Of a DNA stretch of 64,000 nucleotides, positions 1 through 8,690 are shown in pieces (positions within the stretch are counted from its first letter, which is position 1; each line of letters opens with the position of its first letter). Source of the stretch: Flagellimonas aequoris (GTDB lineage Bacteria; Bacteroidota; Bacteroidia; Flavobacteriales; Flavobacteriaceae); NCBI RefSeq assembly GCF_003584165.1, contig NZ_QXFJ01000015.1:238956-302955 (forward strand). The letters are read 5' to 3'. Below the pieces are notes generated by a model that worked only from the letters and a program-made list of their open reading frames with translations, did not search any database and was not told the origin of the DNA. Made by a program: the position numbers and the translations under genes.

Positions 1-1295
1 TTGGTATGTCCGTGGATGCCAACGTATTGATCTATGAGCGTATTAAGGAAGAATTGGCCAAAGGAAAAGGGAAGGCCCAAGCCATTGCTGATGGTTTTGG
101 AAATGCACTTTCCTCCATTTTGGATGCCAACATCACCACAGGTCTGACCGCTATCATTCTCTTTATATTCGGTTCTGGACCTATTAAAGGATTTGCGACC
201 ACTCTTTTGATCGGTATCGTAACGTCATTGTTCACGGCCATTTTTGTAACCCGTTTGATGATCGACTCTTACACGGCCAAAAAAGGTAGAAGATTGGATT
301 TCACCACAGGTATCACCAAGAACCTGTTCAAAAACGTGAACATCGATTTCTTGGCAAAACGTAAGATTGCATATGTGCTATCTGGAATCTTAGTAGCGGT
401 GAGTGTTTTCTCTCTGTTTACTCTCAAGCTTCAGCAAGGGGTTGATTTCATTGGTGGGCGTTCCTACCAAATCCGTTTTGAAAAAGTAGTAAACCCATCA
501 GAGATCGCTTCTGAGTTGAACGATGTGTTCGGTAGCGGAACCAGTGTGAAGACATTTGGGGATGCCAACCAAATCAAGGTCACCACTCCGTATAAAGTAG
601 ATGAGGAAGGCGTGGAAGTCGATAATGAAATCCAAACTAAATTATATACCACTTTACAGAAATATCTTCCGGATGGAACTTCTTTTGAAGACTTTACCGT
701 AGGTGCCTCTGAAAAGTCAATCGGTATCTTGCAATCCGTGAAGGTAGGACCTACCATTGCGGACGATATCAAGAAAAATGCTTTCTTGGCCATTTTGGGA
801 TCTTTGGCTGTGGTGTTCCTTTACATCTTGCTTCGATTTAGAAAATGGCAATTCTCGTTGGGTGCCGTTGTTGCGGTTTTCCACGATGTGATGATCGTGT
901 TGGGTATCTTCTCTTTAACAGGAAAGATCATGCCCTTTAACATGGAAATTGACCAAGCCTTTATTGCTGCGATATTGACAGTAATCGGTTACTCGTTGAA
1001 CGATACCGTGGTAGTGTTCGACCGTATCCGTGAAATAACCAATATCAAAGGTTTAAAAGGTGGGGAAAATATAAATGAAGCCTTGAACAGTACATTGAGC
1101 CGTACATTGAATACCTCATTGACTACATTGATCGTATTGTTGGCCATCTTCGTTTTTGGAGGTGAAAGCCTACGCGGATTCATGTTCGCCATGATCATTG
1201 GTGTGGTTGTGGGTACGTATTCTTCGATATTCGTGGCTACTCCATTGATGTTCGATGCACTCAAGAAGAAAATTGCTGCTGCTACAGGAGCATAG
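1..1295 (+). CDS. secDF: Protein translocase SecDF, C-terminal part (5' end outside window)
   Basis: Fused SecD/SecF subunit of the Sec translocon, an inner-membrane protein that uses the proton gradient to help pull exported proteins across. The reading frame is open at the window edge, so the gene starts upstream. The first residues (MSVDANVLIYERI) are the conserved end of the SecD half. The SecF half follows: a first membrane segment, then GVDFIGGRSYQ, a periplasmic domain, and a membrane block with FHDVMIVLG and IGYSLNDTVVVFDRIRE, the proton-path region conserved in SecF. SecD and SecF fused in one chain is usual in Bacteroidota. A strong hairpin terminator follows. Confidence 0.97.
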   Translation, partial: GMSVDANVLIYERIKEELAKGKGKAQAIADGFGNALSSILDANITTGLTAIILFIFGSGPIKGFATTLLIGIVTSLFTAIFVTRLMIDSYTAKKGRRLDFTTGITKNLFKNVNIDFLAKRKIAYVLSGILVAVSVFSLFTLKLQQGVDFIGGRSYQIRFEKVVNPSEIASELNDVFGSGTSVKTFGDANQIKVTTPYKVDEEGVEVDNEIQTKLYTTLQKYLPDGTSFEDFTVGASEKSIGILQSVKVGPTIADDIKKNAFLAILGSLAVVFLYILLRFRKWQFSLGAVVAVFHDVMIVLGIFSLTGKIMPFNMEIDQAFIAAILTVIGYSLNDTVVVFDRIREITNIKGLKGGENINEALNSTLSRTLNTSLTTLIVLLAIFVFGGESLRGFMFAMIIGVVVGTYSSIFVATPLMFDALKKKIAAATGA

Positions 1296-1320
1296 TTTAA
1301 GTTTTTAGATTACACCAAGT

Positions 1321-1356
1321 AAAGGGCCACATGCACAAGTGGCCCTTTATTTTTTC
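1321..1356. terminator. Intrinsic terminator between secDF and the convergent glycosyltransferase gene
   Basis: A perfect 10-bp stem (1321-1330 with 1339-1348, core GGGCCAC/GTGGCCC) with an 8-nt loop is followed by ATTTTTTC. The A-rich start of the stem lets it also serve the opposite strand, so it probably ends both convergent genes. Confidence 0.85.
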
Positions 1357-1367
1357 GTTGATCGGTA

Positions 1368-2831
1368 TTATACTTTATTGTTGGCCAAAACTTCAAGCCA
1401 GCCAATCAATTGACTGAACAATGTAAAGTTTTGGATGACCCTTAATTGTCCATTGAACCCCCATTTGTCCCTATCTTTTGTATGGTTCAACATGTAAGTC
1501 AATGTTTTGGAAAGTTGTTCAATATCCGTTGGGTCTTCATTGATCTGCCCTGTTTTGTTATGGACTACTTGAAATTTCAACCCGGCAGCACCTGAAACCA
1601 GTACAGGTTTTCTCTTCCACATGGCTTCCGTGGCCGTGAGTCCAAAACCTTCTTGAATGGAATTTTGCACAATAATGCTCGAAGTACGTTGTAAGGCATT
1701 GACGATGAGTGCATTTTCCTTGGGATTGTCCAACGGTAATAAGAGAATAGCAATATCCTTCTGTAAATTACGGTCCACTTTTTTATAGGCTTCCGTGAGT
1801 TCATTGAGTACTTCCTGCCCCTCTGGGTCATCGGAAACAAAATCAGGGTCAGGTCCGCCCATCACTAAAAGCGTCATCTCAATACGTTTGTACTCCAAAC
1901 TATCCGGATCTCCATTTTTGCGGTTGTCCAGTTTCATTTTAATAAAGGCATCCATAAGTTCCTTAAAACCTTTAAGGCGGTCCCATCTTGATATTTCCAT
2001 CACTATGGGCCGATAAATAAGGTCCAAGTTTTCATCGGCCCTTAACAGGTCAAAGGAACCATCCGGCATTATTTTTCGTACCAAATATTTGTATCGATCA
2101 TAAAGAATGGCCTTATGGTCGTCCAGTACCCCAGATTGATATAAAATACCAATGCATTTGTGCAATTGTAATTCCCTGTTTTTGTGACTTAAGGGGTCAA
2201 TGGCAGGAGGAATGATGGAGGTTCTTTTCTTTAACGGTTTGGGGACATAAGCGGGTAAACTAAACACAAAATGGTCGTAATCGTCGGTGTAGGGACTTAG
2301 GAACTCCCACACGGCATCGGTTATCTCGGTATCCTCTTCCAATCCGATATGGCATCGCCAAATAATGGAAACTTTTCTCTCTTTTTTGATCATGGAAGCC
2401 AAGGGCATGGGTTGTGGGTCGTGGACCACTACAATATCCCCATCATTGATTAGTTCCAGAGCCTTGGGTAGATTATTTCTGTTGACAGCTTCGTATACTT
2501 GTCTGTCCTCTACCGTAAAAATACCATTTCCGCTTCCATGTATGGCATTGTGGATGCGTTTGGTGATATCAAAGAATGCTTTTTCCCTAGCCTCGATGAC
2601 GAGCCACTCAATGGACACTCCGAGTTCCCGTAAAATTCGCATTTGGCTGGGCAACATCTCGGCAACACCACCGCCCAAGGCGGTTGAATTAATCATCCAA
2701 ATGGTTTTACCTTTTAGGGATGCTATGGGTTCCTTGGCTTGTTCCAAAAAGTCGAGGACCGAGGAATACAGAGAGCCGTACGCCTTATAATCTTCAATTT
2801 TGGCGCCGGGTTTAACGTTGATTTTTTGCAT
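1368..2831 (-). CDS. GT4 glycosyltransferase, trehalose synthase (TreT)-like
   Basis: Retaining glycosyltransferase of the trehalose phosphorylase/TreT group, which makes or splits trehalose using a nucleotide sugar or sugar phosphate in the cytoplasm. NSTALGGGVAEML near the N-terminus is the donor/acceptor loop typical of this group. EGFGLTATEAMWKRKPVL towards the C-terminus is the GT4 E-x7-E motif. MEISRWDRLKGF is the usual start of the C-terminal Rossmann domain. The frame is open to a TTG at 2873, which would add 14 residues; I prefer the ATG at 2831 because those residues (LSYREFNYSPYPS) are not expected in the family. No treS, otsA or other trehalose gene is nearby, so the exact reaction is inferred from the family. 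Confidence 0.82.
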   Translation of the reverse strand: MQKINVKPGAKIEDYKAYGSLYSSVLDFLEQAKEPIASLKGKTIWMINSTALGGGVAEMLPSQMRILRELGVSIEWLVIEAREKAFFDITKRIHNAIHGSGNGIFTVEDRQVYEAVNRNNLPKALELINDGDIVVVHDPQPMPLASMIKKERKVSIIWRCHIGLEEDTEITDAVWEFLSPYTDDYDHFVFSLPAYVPKPLKKRTSIIPPAIDPLSHKNRELQLHKCIGILYQSGVLDDHKAILYDRYKYLVRKIMPDGSFDLLRADENLDLIYRPIVMEISRWDRLKGFKELMDAFIKMKLDNRKNGDPDSLEYKRIEMTLLVMGGPDPDFVSDDPEGQEVLNELTEAYKKVDRNLQKDIAILLLPLDNPKENALIVNALQRTSSIIVQNSIQEGFGLTATEAMWKRKPVLVSGAAGLKFQVVHNKTGQINEDPTDIEQLSKTLTYMLNHTKDRDKWGFNGQLRVIQNFTLFSQLIGWLEVLANNKV

Positions 2832-2915
2832 GGAAGGGTATGGTGAATAGTTGAATTCCCTATAAGATAGCAAAAAATAGCAAATTTTAGTAAGATGCTG
2901 TTTTTGAAGTGTTTA

Positions 2916-4163
2916 CTATTGTTTTATGGAGCCGATTGATCCTTCTTCGGACGGATGGAGCTCAAAAATATATTGAGGGTCCAATTGGGGCTCTTTCCTG
3001 TGCGAAACGAAGACAATGGCAGAATCACTTTCGGCTGCTATTTTGTTGACCAAGGCCACAAAAAGGGAAGCGCTCGCATCGTCCAGACCTGCTGTGGGTT
3101 CGTCCAAGATCAGAAGAGGAGGGTGTTTTACCATGGCCCGGGCTACCATGACCAATCTTTTGTCCCCAACGGAAAGATCTCGGAAATAATCCTCTCTTTT
3201 ATCGTAAAGGTTCAAGAGTTTCAACCATTGATGTGCCAAGTTTTTCTCTATATCGGTCGGCTGTACGTATAACCCAATGGAGTCATGGAGTCCTGAAATG
3301 ATCATATTCTCCAAACTGTGGTAGCCCCTGAACTTATCCGTGACAGCAGGAGTGTAATAACCAATTTTTTGCTTCAGGTCCCAAACACTTTCCCCGCTTC
3401 CCTTTTTTTGTCCAAACAAGGTGAGGTCTTGCCCGTATCCTTTATGACTATCACCGGTTATCATGGAGAGTATGGTGGATTTTCCACTACCATTGGGGCC
3501 GATCAATTGCCAAAACTCCCCTTGCCCTATGGTCCAGTCAATATGGTTCAGCACTGGTCGCCCATCAAAGCTCACAGAAACATTTTTCATCACGACTAAA
3601 TCGGGGAGGTTGCACTCCAAAACGTCAATGGGAGGCGGAATACTACCTTCAAAAATAACACTATCTTGTCTGTTCTCGCTCCAGAACGCTTCTGGTGATG
3701 GGTAGGTTTTTAGGGAATTGCCTTCCAATTTTAGGAAATGTGTGGTAATCGGTAAAATATCGTCCAAACGGCTTACCATTTGCACCAGAATTCGCGAGTT
3801 GCCTATTTCGCACAGGCGCTCCTTTAAGCTTGCCTGGGTGGCCACATCCAAGTTGTCGTAAGGATTGATGAGCACCAAAAAGTCAGGATTTTGCAGTAAC
3901 AAATGGTTGAGCAGGGCCTTTTTTTGCTCCCCGCTGCTCATGGTCTTGAGGGATTGCGGCCTATCCTTGGTCAATATTTTAATATCATGTCTTTCTTCCT
4001 CATCCATAAACCGGTCAATCTCGGAACGGGAGAAAAGCAGACCATTTAAGGTTGATAGTTCCTGAAGTTGTGAAATGGGTTTTTGATGTAATAGCTCCTG
4101 AACCAAATCTTGGGTAGTAGAGGTATTGTTGGTAAGGATAGCGTAGATTTTGGGTTGATCCAT
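2916..4163 (-). CDS. ModF-like protein with two ABC ATPase domains, the first degenerate
   Basis: Cytoplasmic ABC ATPase with two nucleotide-binding domains and no membrane part, like the ModF/PhrA family encoded beside molybdate transport in enterobacteria. The C-terminal domain is complete: Walker A IGPNGSGKST, signature-like LSVGDKRLVMVARA, Walker B LLILDEPTAG, and the switch histidine in VFVSHR. The N-terminal domain starts directly at a sequence without a Walker A loop, keeps MSSGEQKKALL, and has LVLINPYDNLD where the catalytic Glu is replaced by Asn, so it is probably inactive. At 415 aa it is shorter than E. coli ModF (about 490 aa). No mod transporter gene is in the window, so the molybdate link is unproven. 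Confidence 0.75.
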   Translation of the reverse strand: MDQPKIYAILTNNTSTTQDLVQELLHQKPISQLQELSTLNGLLFSRSEIDRFMDEEERHDIKILTKDRPQSLKTMSSGEQKKALLNHLLLQNPDFLVLINPYDNLDVATQASLKERLCEIGNSRILVQMVSRLDDILPITTHFLKLEGNSLKTYPSPEAFWSENRQDSVIFEGSIPPPIDVLECNLPDLVVMKNVSVSFDGRPVLNHIDWTIGQGEFWQLIGPNGSGKSTILSMITGDSHKGYGQDLTLFGQKKGSGESVWDLKQKIGYYTPAVTDKFRGYHSLENMIISGLHDSIGLYVQPTDIEKNLAHQWLKLLNLYDKREDYFRDLSVGDKRLVMVARAMVKHPPLLILDEPTAGLDDASASLFVALVNKIAAESDSAIVFVSHRKEPQLDPQYIFELHPSEEGSIGSIKQ

Positions 4164-4193
4164 GAAGCGGGCACTAAAAACCCAAAATTACGA

Positions 4194-4718
4194 TTATCCT
4201 TGGTTTACCCGAAAAATATGGACTGGATTGTCCTTATAGATCGTGGTTTTATCCAAAAACATCCCATTTTTGAGGGCCACTTTTTGAGAGGGAATATTGT
4301 TTACATGGATAATGGAGATCAGTGAGCCCGAAAAATGGTTCTCGAACGCGAATTCCTTGCATTTTTGGGCAGCTTCAAAGGCAAATCCCTGTAACCAGAA
4401 TTCAGGGAGTATGGAATATCCTATTTCCAGTTCTTGGATGTTGTCGACCTCTTGAACCAAAAGACCACAAATACCTACCAATTTTCCTGATTCTTTTTGG
4501 ATGAGCGCATTCATGCCGCCTAAATCCTTTTCATACCGTTCAAAAATACGATCAAATTGTGTTTGACAAGCTTCCATGGGATCGGTTGGCAATCCTTCCC
4601 AAAATTGAGTGGATCGGGGATTGAAATAAAAGGGAAGCCAATCGTTGAAATCCGACTCCTGCAACCTTCTAAAAAGTAGTCGGTCAGTAGATTCGTTTTC
4701 CAGTAGGTATTTGGGCAT
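4194..4718 (-). CDS. GNAT-family N-acetyltransferase (RimJ-like)
   Basis: Acetyl-CoA-dependent acetyltransferase of the GNAT fold, RimJ/RimL side (Acetyltransf_3). It opens with ENESTDRLLFRRLQESDF, the usual first strand and helix, and contains LEIGYSILPEFWLQGFAFEAA (strand 4 and the CoA-binding helix) and NIPSQKVALKNGM (late conserved Asn-x-x-S). The start at 4718 is chosen because its ATG overlaps the stop of the upstream DUF192 gene in a TAATG arrangement; a longer frame to 4763 would run far into that gene. Last gene of the lgt-DUF192-GNAT operon. The substrate cannot be told. Confidence 0.85.
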   Translation of the reverse strand: MPKYLLENESTDRLLFRRLQESDFNDWLPFYFNPRSTQFWEGLPTDPMEACQTQFDRIFERYEKDLGGMNALIQKESGKLVGICGLLVQEVDNIQELEIGYSILPEFWLQGFAFEAAQKCKEFAFENHFSGSLISIIHVNNIPSQKVALKNGMFLDKTTIYKDNPVHIFRVNQG

Positions 4719-5200
4719 TAGTTTCGGGTGTAGGAAATGCTGTCGCCTACTTGAAGGCCCCATTGGTCCGAGAGCCCTGCATTAATTTCCAATACATATT
4801 TGGCTGGCAAATCGGATGGTAGACTGGTTTCATCATAAGGCTTCGCGTTCTTCTGAAAACTTACAATTTTTTGATTTTCACCAATATAGATGATGTCCAA
4901 CGGGAACTCGGTATTCTTCATATAAAAGGAACGCGCGCCCACATTCGGAAAAATAAAAAGCATGCCCTGACTTTTCTCCATGGAGGGGCGGTACATCAGC
5001 CCGGTTTGGGTTTCGTATTCGGTCTCGGCTATCTCAATGTCCAAATCAACCTTGGTGGAGTCGGATTGCATTTTCCAAATGGATAGGTTTCCTTCTTTGG
5101 TAAACGCGATGGTATCGGTTTTGATTTCCTTTTTGGAATCGGTCTTGCAAGAAGCAAGGACCAATAGGAAAATCAAAAGCAATCTTTTAAAAATAAGCAT
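4718..5200 (-). CDS. DUF192 (UPF0127) lipoprotein
   Basis: Exported lipoprotein: MLIFKRLLLIFLLVLASCK gives a short basic n-region, a hydrophobic stretch and the lipobox LASC, with Cys about residue 18. The mature part carries the DUF192 signature: TEYETQTGLMYRPSMEKSQGM, then FPNVGARSFYMKNT and PLDIIYIGENQKIV, ending with KYVLEINAGLSDQWGLQVGD. DUF192 proteins have a small beta-rich fold and no established biochemical role. The stop of lgt lies 3 nt upstream of this start, so the gene that lipidates it is transcribed just before it. Confidence 0.88.
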   Translation of the reverse strand: MLIFKRLLLIFLLVLASCKTDSKKEIKTDTIAFTKEGNLSIWKMQSDSTKVDLDIEIAETEYETQTGLMYRPSMEKSQGMLFIFPNVGARSFYMKNTEFPLDIIYIGENQKIVSFQKNAKPYDETSLPSDLPAKYVLEINAGLSDQWGLQVGDSISYTRN

Positions 5201-5203
5201 AGT

Positions 5204-6169
5204 TTATTCTTTTTCAAGGGTTGGCCTGAACATGAAGTACAAGCCGATAATGATCATTGGGATGCTGAGCCATTGTCCCGTGGTGAGCACATCTCCCAAG
5301 GAATCCTCAAAACCACCTTGGCTTTTCTTGAAGAACTCCACCACAAAACGGACGATGAACAACAGGGCCATGAACATTCCGAAAAGGTATCCGGGTTTGT
5401 CCTTTTTATTGGTTTTCCAGTACAGTTGGTACAGGATAATGAAAACAAAGATGTAACAGATGGCCTCGTACAATTGTGCTGGATGGCGATAGGGGATGGA
5501 TTCCAGTATATTGGAAAATTCAGGGTTGTGCTGAATGGCCTTGTACGCAGCATTTTCAGTTTGTTGCTTGGTCAATGCCATGGCCTTGTAGGCAGGCATA
5601 TCGTCCGAATCACGGATAAAACGTGTGGCCAAAAAATAGGATTTGTCAACCACCTTTCCATTAATCTCCGAATTGAAAAAATTGCCCAATCGCACAAAAC
5701 AGGCGCCAATGGCCGATGGAATCACCAATCGGTCCAACAACCAGAGCATTTTAATATCCTTCCATTTTCTGCAATACAGCCACATACCAATAATGGCAGC
5801 AATAGTGGCCCCATGGCTGGCCAATCCGGTAAATCCGGTGAACTCATATCCGTTGATGATTCCAAAGAGATTACCGTTGGCACTTTCACGGATAGGAAGC
5901 AATATTTCCACCAAATGGTTTTGGTAATACTCCCAATCATAGAAGAAGACATGGCCCAAACGAGCGCCCAACATGATGGAAACCACCGTGTAGATGAAAA
6001 GGGAATCCAGCTTTTCCATGGATTTCTTTTCATTCTGGAAGATTTTCTTCATGAGGAACCAACCCACCACAAAGGCCGCGATCCAGAGCAGATTGTAATA
6101 CTTTATTTGTATGAAACCCAACTTAAAAAGGGTTCCTTCGGGGTTCCAATCAAATCCAAGGAAATACAT
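5204..6169 (-). CDS. lgt: Prolipoprotein diacylglyceryl transferase
   Basis: Inner-membrane enzyme that moves diacylglycerol from phosphatidylglycerol to the lipobox cysteine of prolipoproteins, the first step of lipoprotein maturation. About seven hydrophobic segments. The Lgt signature is present: ASHGATIAA (His119), then FVRLGNFFNSEINGKVV with Arg160, Asn163, Glu168 and Gly171, and RHPAQLYEA near residue 228. There is an insertion of about 40 residues between the signature and the RHP motif (charged, FIRDSDDMPAYKAMAL), which I recall as common in Bacteroidota Lgt. First gene of a tight operon with a DUF192 lipoprotein and a GNAT enzyme. Confidence 0.97.
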   Translation of the reverse strand: MYFLGFDWNPEGTLFKLGFIQIKYYNLLWIAAFVVGWFLMKKIFQNEKKSMEKLDSLFIYTVVSIMLGARLGHVFFYDWEYYQNHLVEILLPIRESANGNLFGIINGYEFTGFTGLASHGATIAAIIGMWLYCRKWKDIKMLWLLDRLVIPSAIGACFVRLGNFFNSEINGKVVDKSYFLATRFIRDSDDMPAYKAMALTKQQTENAAYKAIQHNPEFSNILESIPYRHPAQLYEAICYIFVFIILYQLYWKTNKKDKPGYLFGMFMALLFIVRFVVEFFKKSQGGFEDSLGDVLTTGQWLSIPMIIIGLYFMFRPTLEKE

Positions 6170-6274
6170 CTAAATAAATTTTGGACTAATATAACTACTT
6201 TGGATGGTTGATGGGTGCGATTAAGGAATTTTTGGCTAGGGTTACCGAAATATAACCATTCTGATACCTTGGGT

Positions 6275-6496
6275 TTATGGCACTGGATCGTAACCGCTAC
6301 CTCCCCATGGATTACAGCTTGCTATCCGCTTGATGGACAACCAACCCCCTTTGAACAATCCATGTTTTTTTAAGGCTTCCAATGTGTATTGAGAACAGGT
6401 AGGGGTGTAGCGACACGTTGCGGGAAACATGGGCGAAATAAGGTATTGGTAGAATTTGACCAATAGAATAAACGGCGCTATCAAAATTTTCTTCAT
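6275..6496 (-). CDS. yidD: Membrane protein insertion efficiency factor YidD
   Basis: Small membrane-associated protein that helps YidC insert inner-membrane proteins. It matches the family from end to end: [15 protein letters not shown], then the three-cysteine core [29 protein letters not shown], and [13 protein letters not shown] at the C-terminus. The start at 6496 (MKKILIAPF) is chosen because it gives the usual length of about 73 residues; the frame runs to 6541 but that would overlap the terminator hairpin of the upstream gene. Stands alone, downstream of the DUF779 terminator. Confidence 0.95.
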   Translation of the reverse strand: MKKILIAPFILLVKFYQYLISPMFPATCRYTPTCSQYTLEALKKHGLFKGGWLSIKRIASCNPWGGSGYDPVP

Positions 6497-6523
6497 GAAA
6501 AACTCGGTAAGAGGATACAAGGT

Positions 6524-6551
6524 AAAAAAAAGCCCCGACAAAGTCGGGGCT
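6524..6551 (-). terminator. Intrinsic terminator after the DUF779 gene
   Basis: 9-bp stem AGCCCCGAC/GTCGGGGCT (6531-6539 with 6543-6551) with a 3-nt loop. Read on the minus strand it is followed by seven T (6530-6524). It lies 4 nt after the DUF779 stop codon. Confidence 0.88.
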
Positions 6552-6555
6552 AAAT

Positions 6556-6936
6556 CTATGCTTCTTCGGATGCATATTCCACGGGTTCGAGATGTTCCCG
6601 CTCCTCATCCGTAAACAGTCGTGACTTGATGACAAAACGCAATCCCAAAGGAATCTCCAAACTGAAACTGGAACCTCTTCCCGTGGTGATGTCCACCGTA
6701 AGTTGGGTGTGCTTCCAATATTCGAACTGATCTTTGCTCATGTAAAAATGGCAACCGTGAATAGTTCCCAATTTCACATCTGTTTCGTTGAGCATCAATT
6801 CTCCCTTCGGAAAACACATGGGAGATGAGCCATCACAACACCCGCCACTTTGATGGAACATGAGTTCGCCATGTCTTTCCCTCAACTGGTCGATGATTTT
6901 TGTGGCCCGGTCCGTTACCAATACACGTTCTGTCAT
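6556..6936 (-). CDS. DUF779 protein, partner of acetaldehyde dehydrogenase
   Basis: Small cytoplasmic protein of family DUF779, 126 residues as usual. Conserved features: [21 protein letters not shown] with a Cys pair (about residues 33-34) and another Cys near 41, and [23 protein letters not shown] followed by GRGSSFSLE. The cysteines and nearby histidines suggest metal binding, but the function is not established. Genes of this family are commonly found next to acetaldehyde-type aldehyde dehydrogenases, as here: the dehydrogenase lies 10 nt upstream in the same operon. A clear terminator follows. Confidence 0.88.
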   Translation of the reverse strand: MTERVLVTDRATKIIDQLRERHGELMFHQSGGCCDGSSPMCFPKGELMLNETDVKLGTIHGCHFYMSKDQFEYWKHTQLTVDITTGRGSSFSLEIPLGLRFVIKSRLFTDEEREHLEPVEYASEEA

Positions 6937-6946
6937 ATGCTTGTTT

Positions 6947-8470
6947 TTAGAAAAAGCCCAACTTGTTTTTGTCGTAGGAAATCAACATGTTCTTGGTCTG
7001 TCTGTAGTGATTGAGCATCATTTTGTGTGTTTCCCTACCAATACCTGACTTTTTGTAACCACCGAATGGTGCATGGGCAGGATAGGCGTGATAACAGTTC
7101 ACCCAAACCCTACCGGCCTGTACCTGTCTTGAAATCTTATAAGCTTGGTGCATGTCGCGCGTCCAAACCCCGGCGCCAAGACCGTAAAGAGTGTCGTTGG
7201 CTATTTCCAAGGCTTCGGCTTCGTCTTTAAAGGTAGTCACACAAACCACGGGACCAAAAATCTCTTCTTGGAACACGCGCATTTTGTTGTTTCCTTCCAG
7301 AATAGTGGGCTGAATGTAATATCCGCCTTCCAAGCCTTCGTTATAAGCTGCCTCACCTCCAGCAAGTACCTTACATCCTTCTTCTTTTCCTATTTGGATG
7401 TAGTTCAGGATTTTTTCATATTGGTCGTTGGAAGCCTGTGCTCCCATCATGGTGTTTGGATCAAGGGGGTGGCCCAATTTTACCGCTTTGGTGCGTTCCA
7501 CCACGCGCTCCATGAACTTGTCGTAAATACTTTCCTGTACCAAGATCCTGGAAGGGCAGGTACATACTTCACCTTGGTTCAAGGCGAACATCACGGCACC
7601 TTCCAAACACTTGTCAAAAAATTCATCATCGGCATCCATCACGCTTTCAAAGAAGATGTTGGGAGATTTACCCCCCAATTCCAACGTAACAGGGATGATG
7701 TTTTTAGATGCGTACTGCATGATCAACTGTCCTGTGGTGGTTTCCCCGGTAAAAGCTATTTTGTTGATCCTTGGGCTTGAGGCCAATGGTTTCCCGGCTT
7801 CCAGACCGAAACCGTTCACTACGTTGAGTACGCCTGCAGGAAGGATGTCCTCGATCAATTCCATCAATACCAAAATACCCACTGGGGTCTGCTCTGCGGG
7901 TTTCAAAACCACGCAGTTTCCTGCGGCCAGGGCAGGGGCAATTTTCCATGCGGCCATCAACAATGGGAAGTTCCATGGAATGATCTGACCGACTACACCA
8001 AGAGGCTCCAACACGTTCATGGAAACCGTATTGGAATCCAATTCGCTCACAGAACCTTCTTCGGCACGGATAACCCCGGCAAAATACCTAAAATGATCTA
8101 TGGCCAATGGAAGGTCGGCAGCACGTGTCTCGCGGATGGGCTTGCCGTTATCCCAAGTTTCGGCCCGGGCCAAAACCTCAAGGTTTTGTTCCATACGATC
8201 GGCAATCTTGAGTAGTAGGTTACTCCTATAGGTTGCCGATGAGTTGTTCCATTGTGGCGCAGCGGCCCAAGCTGCGTCAATGGCCTTGTCGATATCTTCC
8301 GAGGTGGATCGGGCAATCTTGGTAAAGGCGTTGCCGTCTACGGGAGATATGTTATCAAAATATTCTCCTTTGGTGGGTGGGGTCCATTTCCCTCCAATGT
8401 AATTTTCATACTGGTCTTTGAACTTGGGTTTGTCCAAGACACTACGTTCCGTGGTTTGCACATTGCTCAT
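6947..8470 (-). CDS. NAD(P)-dependent aldehyde dehydrogenase, acetaldehyde-type
   Basis: Oxidises aldehydes to carboxylic acids; closest in type to acetaldehyde dehydrogenases such as ExaC/AcoD of about 506 aa. Visible motifs are PWNFP (Asn167), LELGGKSP with the general base Glu264, and [11 protein letters not shown] with catalytic Cys303. The coenzyme fold ([10 protein letters not shown], residues 241-250) and the C-terminal [14 protein letters not shown] are complete. The linked DUF779 gene supports acetaldehyde or a similar short aldehyde as substrate. A divergent AraC regulator starts 220 nt away and is the likely controller. Confidence 0.93.
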   Translation of the reverse strand: MSNVQTTERSVLDKPKFKDQYENYIGGKWTPPTKGEYFDNISPVDGNAFTKIARSTSEDIDKAIDAAWAAAPQWNNSSATYRSNLLLKIADRMEQNLEVLARAETWDNGKPIRETRAADLPLAIDHFRYFAGVIRAEEGSVSELDSNTVSMNVLEPLGVVGQIIPWNFPLLMAAWKIAPALAAGNCVVLKPAEQTPVGILVLMELIEDILPAGVLNVVNGFGLEAGKPLASSPRINKIAFTGETTTGQLIMQYASKNIIPVTLELGGKSPNIFFESVMDADDEFFDKCLEGAVMFALNQGEVCTCPSRILVQESIYDKFMERVVERTKAVKLGHPLDPNTMMGAQASNDQYEKILNYIQIGKEEGCKVLAGGEAAYNEGLEGGYYIQPTILEGNNKMRVFQEEIFGPVVCVTTFKDEAEALEIANDTLYGLGAGVWTRDMHQAYKISRQVQAGRVWVNCYHAYPAHAPFGGYKKSGIGRETHKMMLNHYRQTKNMLISYDKNKLGFF

Positions 8471-8690
8471 AATACGTACTTTTAGTTGTTAACGTTAATT
8501 TTTATGTGATGGACCGTGTAGGTCCAACTGACTGATTTTAAAAGTATTGATTTTGTGCCCCGTACATCTGACGTATTCTATTATTGATATGACCAATCCT
8601 CTTTGTTTTTATATTTTTAACAATATTCGATAAGATAATTTTTATATTTAATAATGATTTATATAATATATTAAGGAGTAAATATTTTGT
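8471..8690. promoter_or_regulatory. Divergent control region between aldehyde dehydrogenase and araC-type gene
   Basis: AT-rich 220-nt intergenic region. It contains a perfect 10-bp palindrome TTAACGTTAA (8489-8498) and an inverted repeat GGACC-5-GGTCC (8511-8525), both close to the dehydrogenase start and possible operator sites for the AraC protein. Before the araC start, AAGGAG (about 12 nt upstream) is an unusually clear Shine-Dalgarno-like sequence for this phylum. I found no exact TAnnTTTG box, so the promoter positions are not set. Confidence 0.4.

Noticed and set aside
2832..2873. TTG start of the TreT-like gene at 2873
   Set aside because: It would add 14 residues not expected for the family; the ATG at 2831 is simpler. 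Not excluded.
5273..6211. 312-codon open frame on the plus strand opposite lgt
   Set aside because: Lies fully antisense to the well-supported lgt; His/Gln-rich translation without family features; a shadow frame.
7145..7780. 211-codon open frame opposite the aldehyde dehydrogenase
   Set aside because: Antisense to catalytic motifs of a clear gene; no protein-like pattern.
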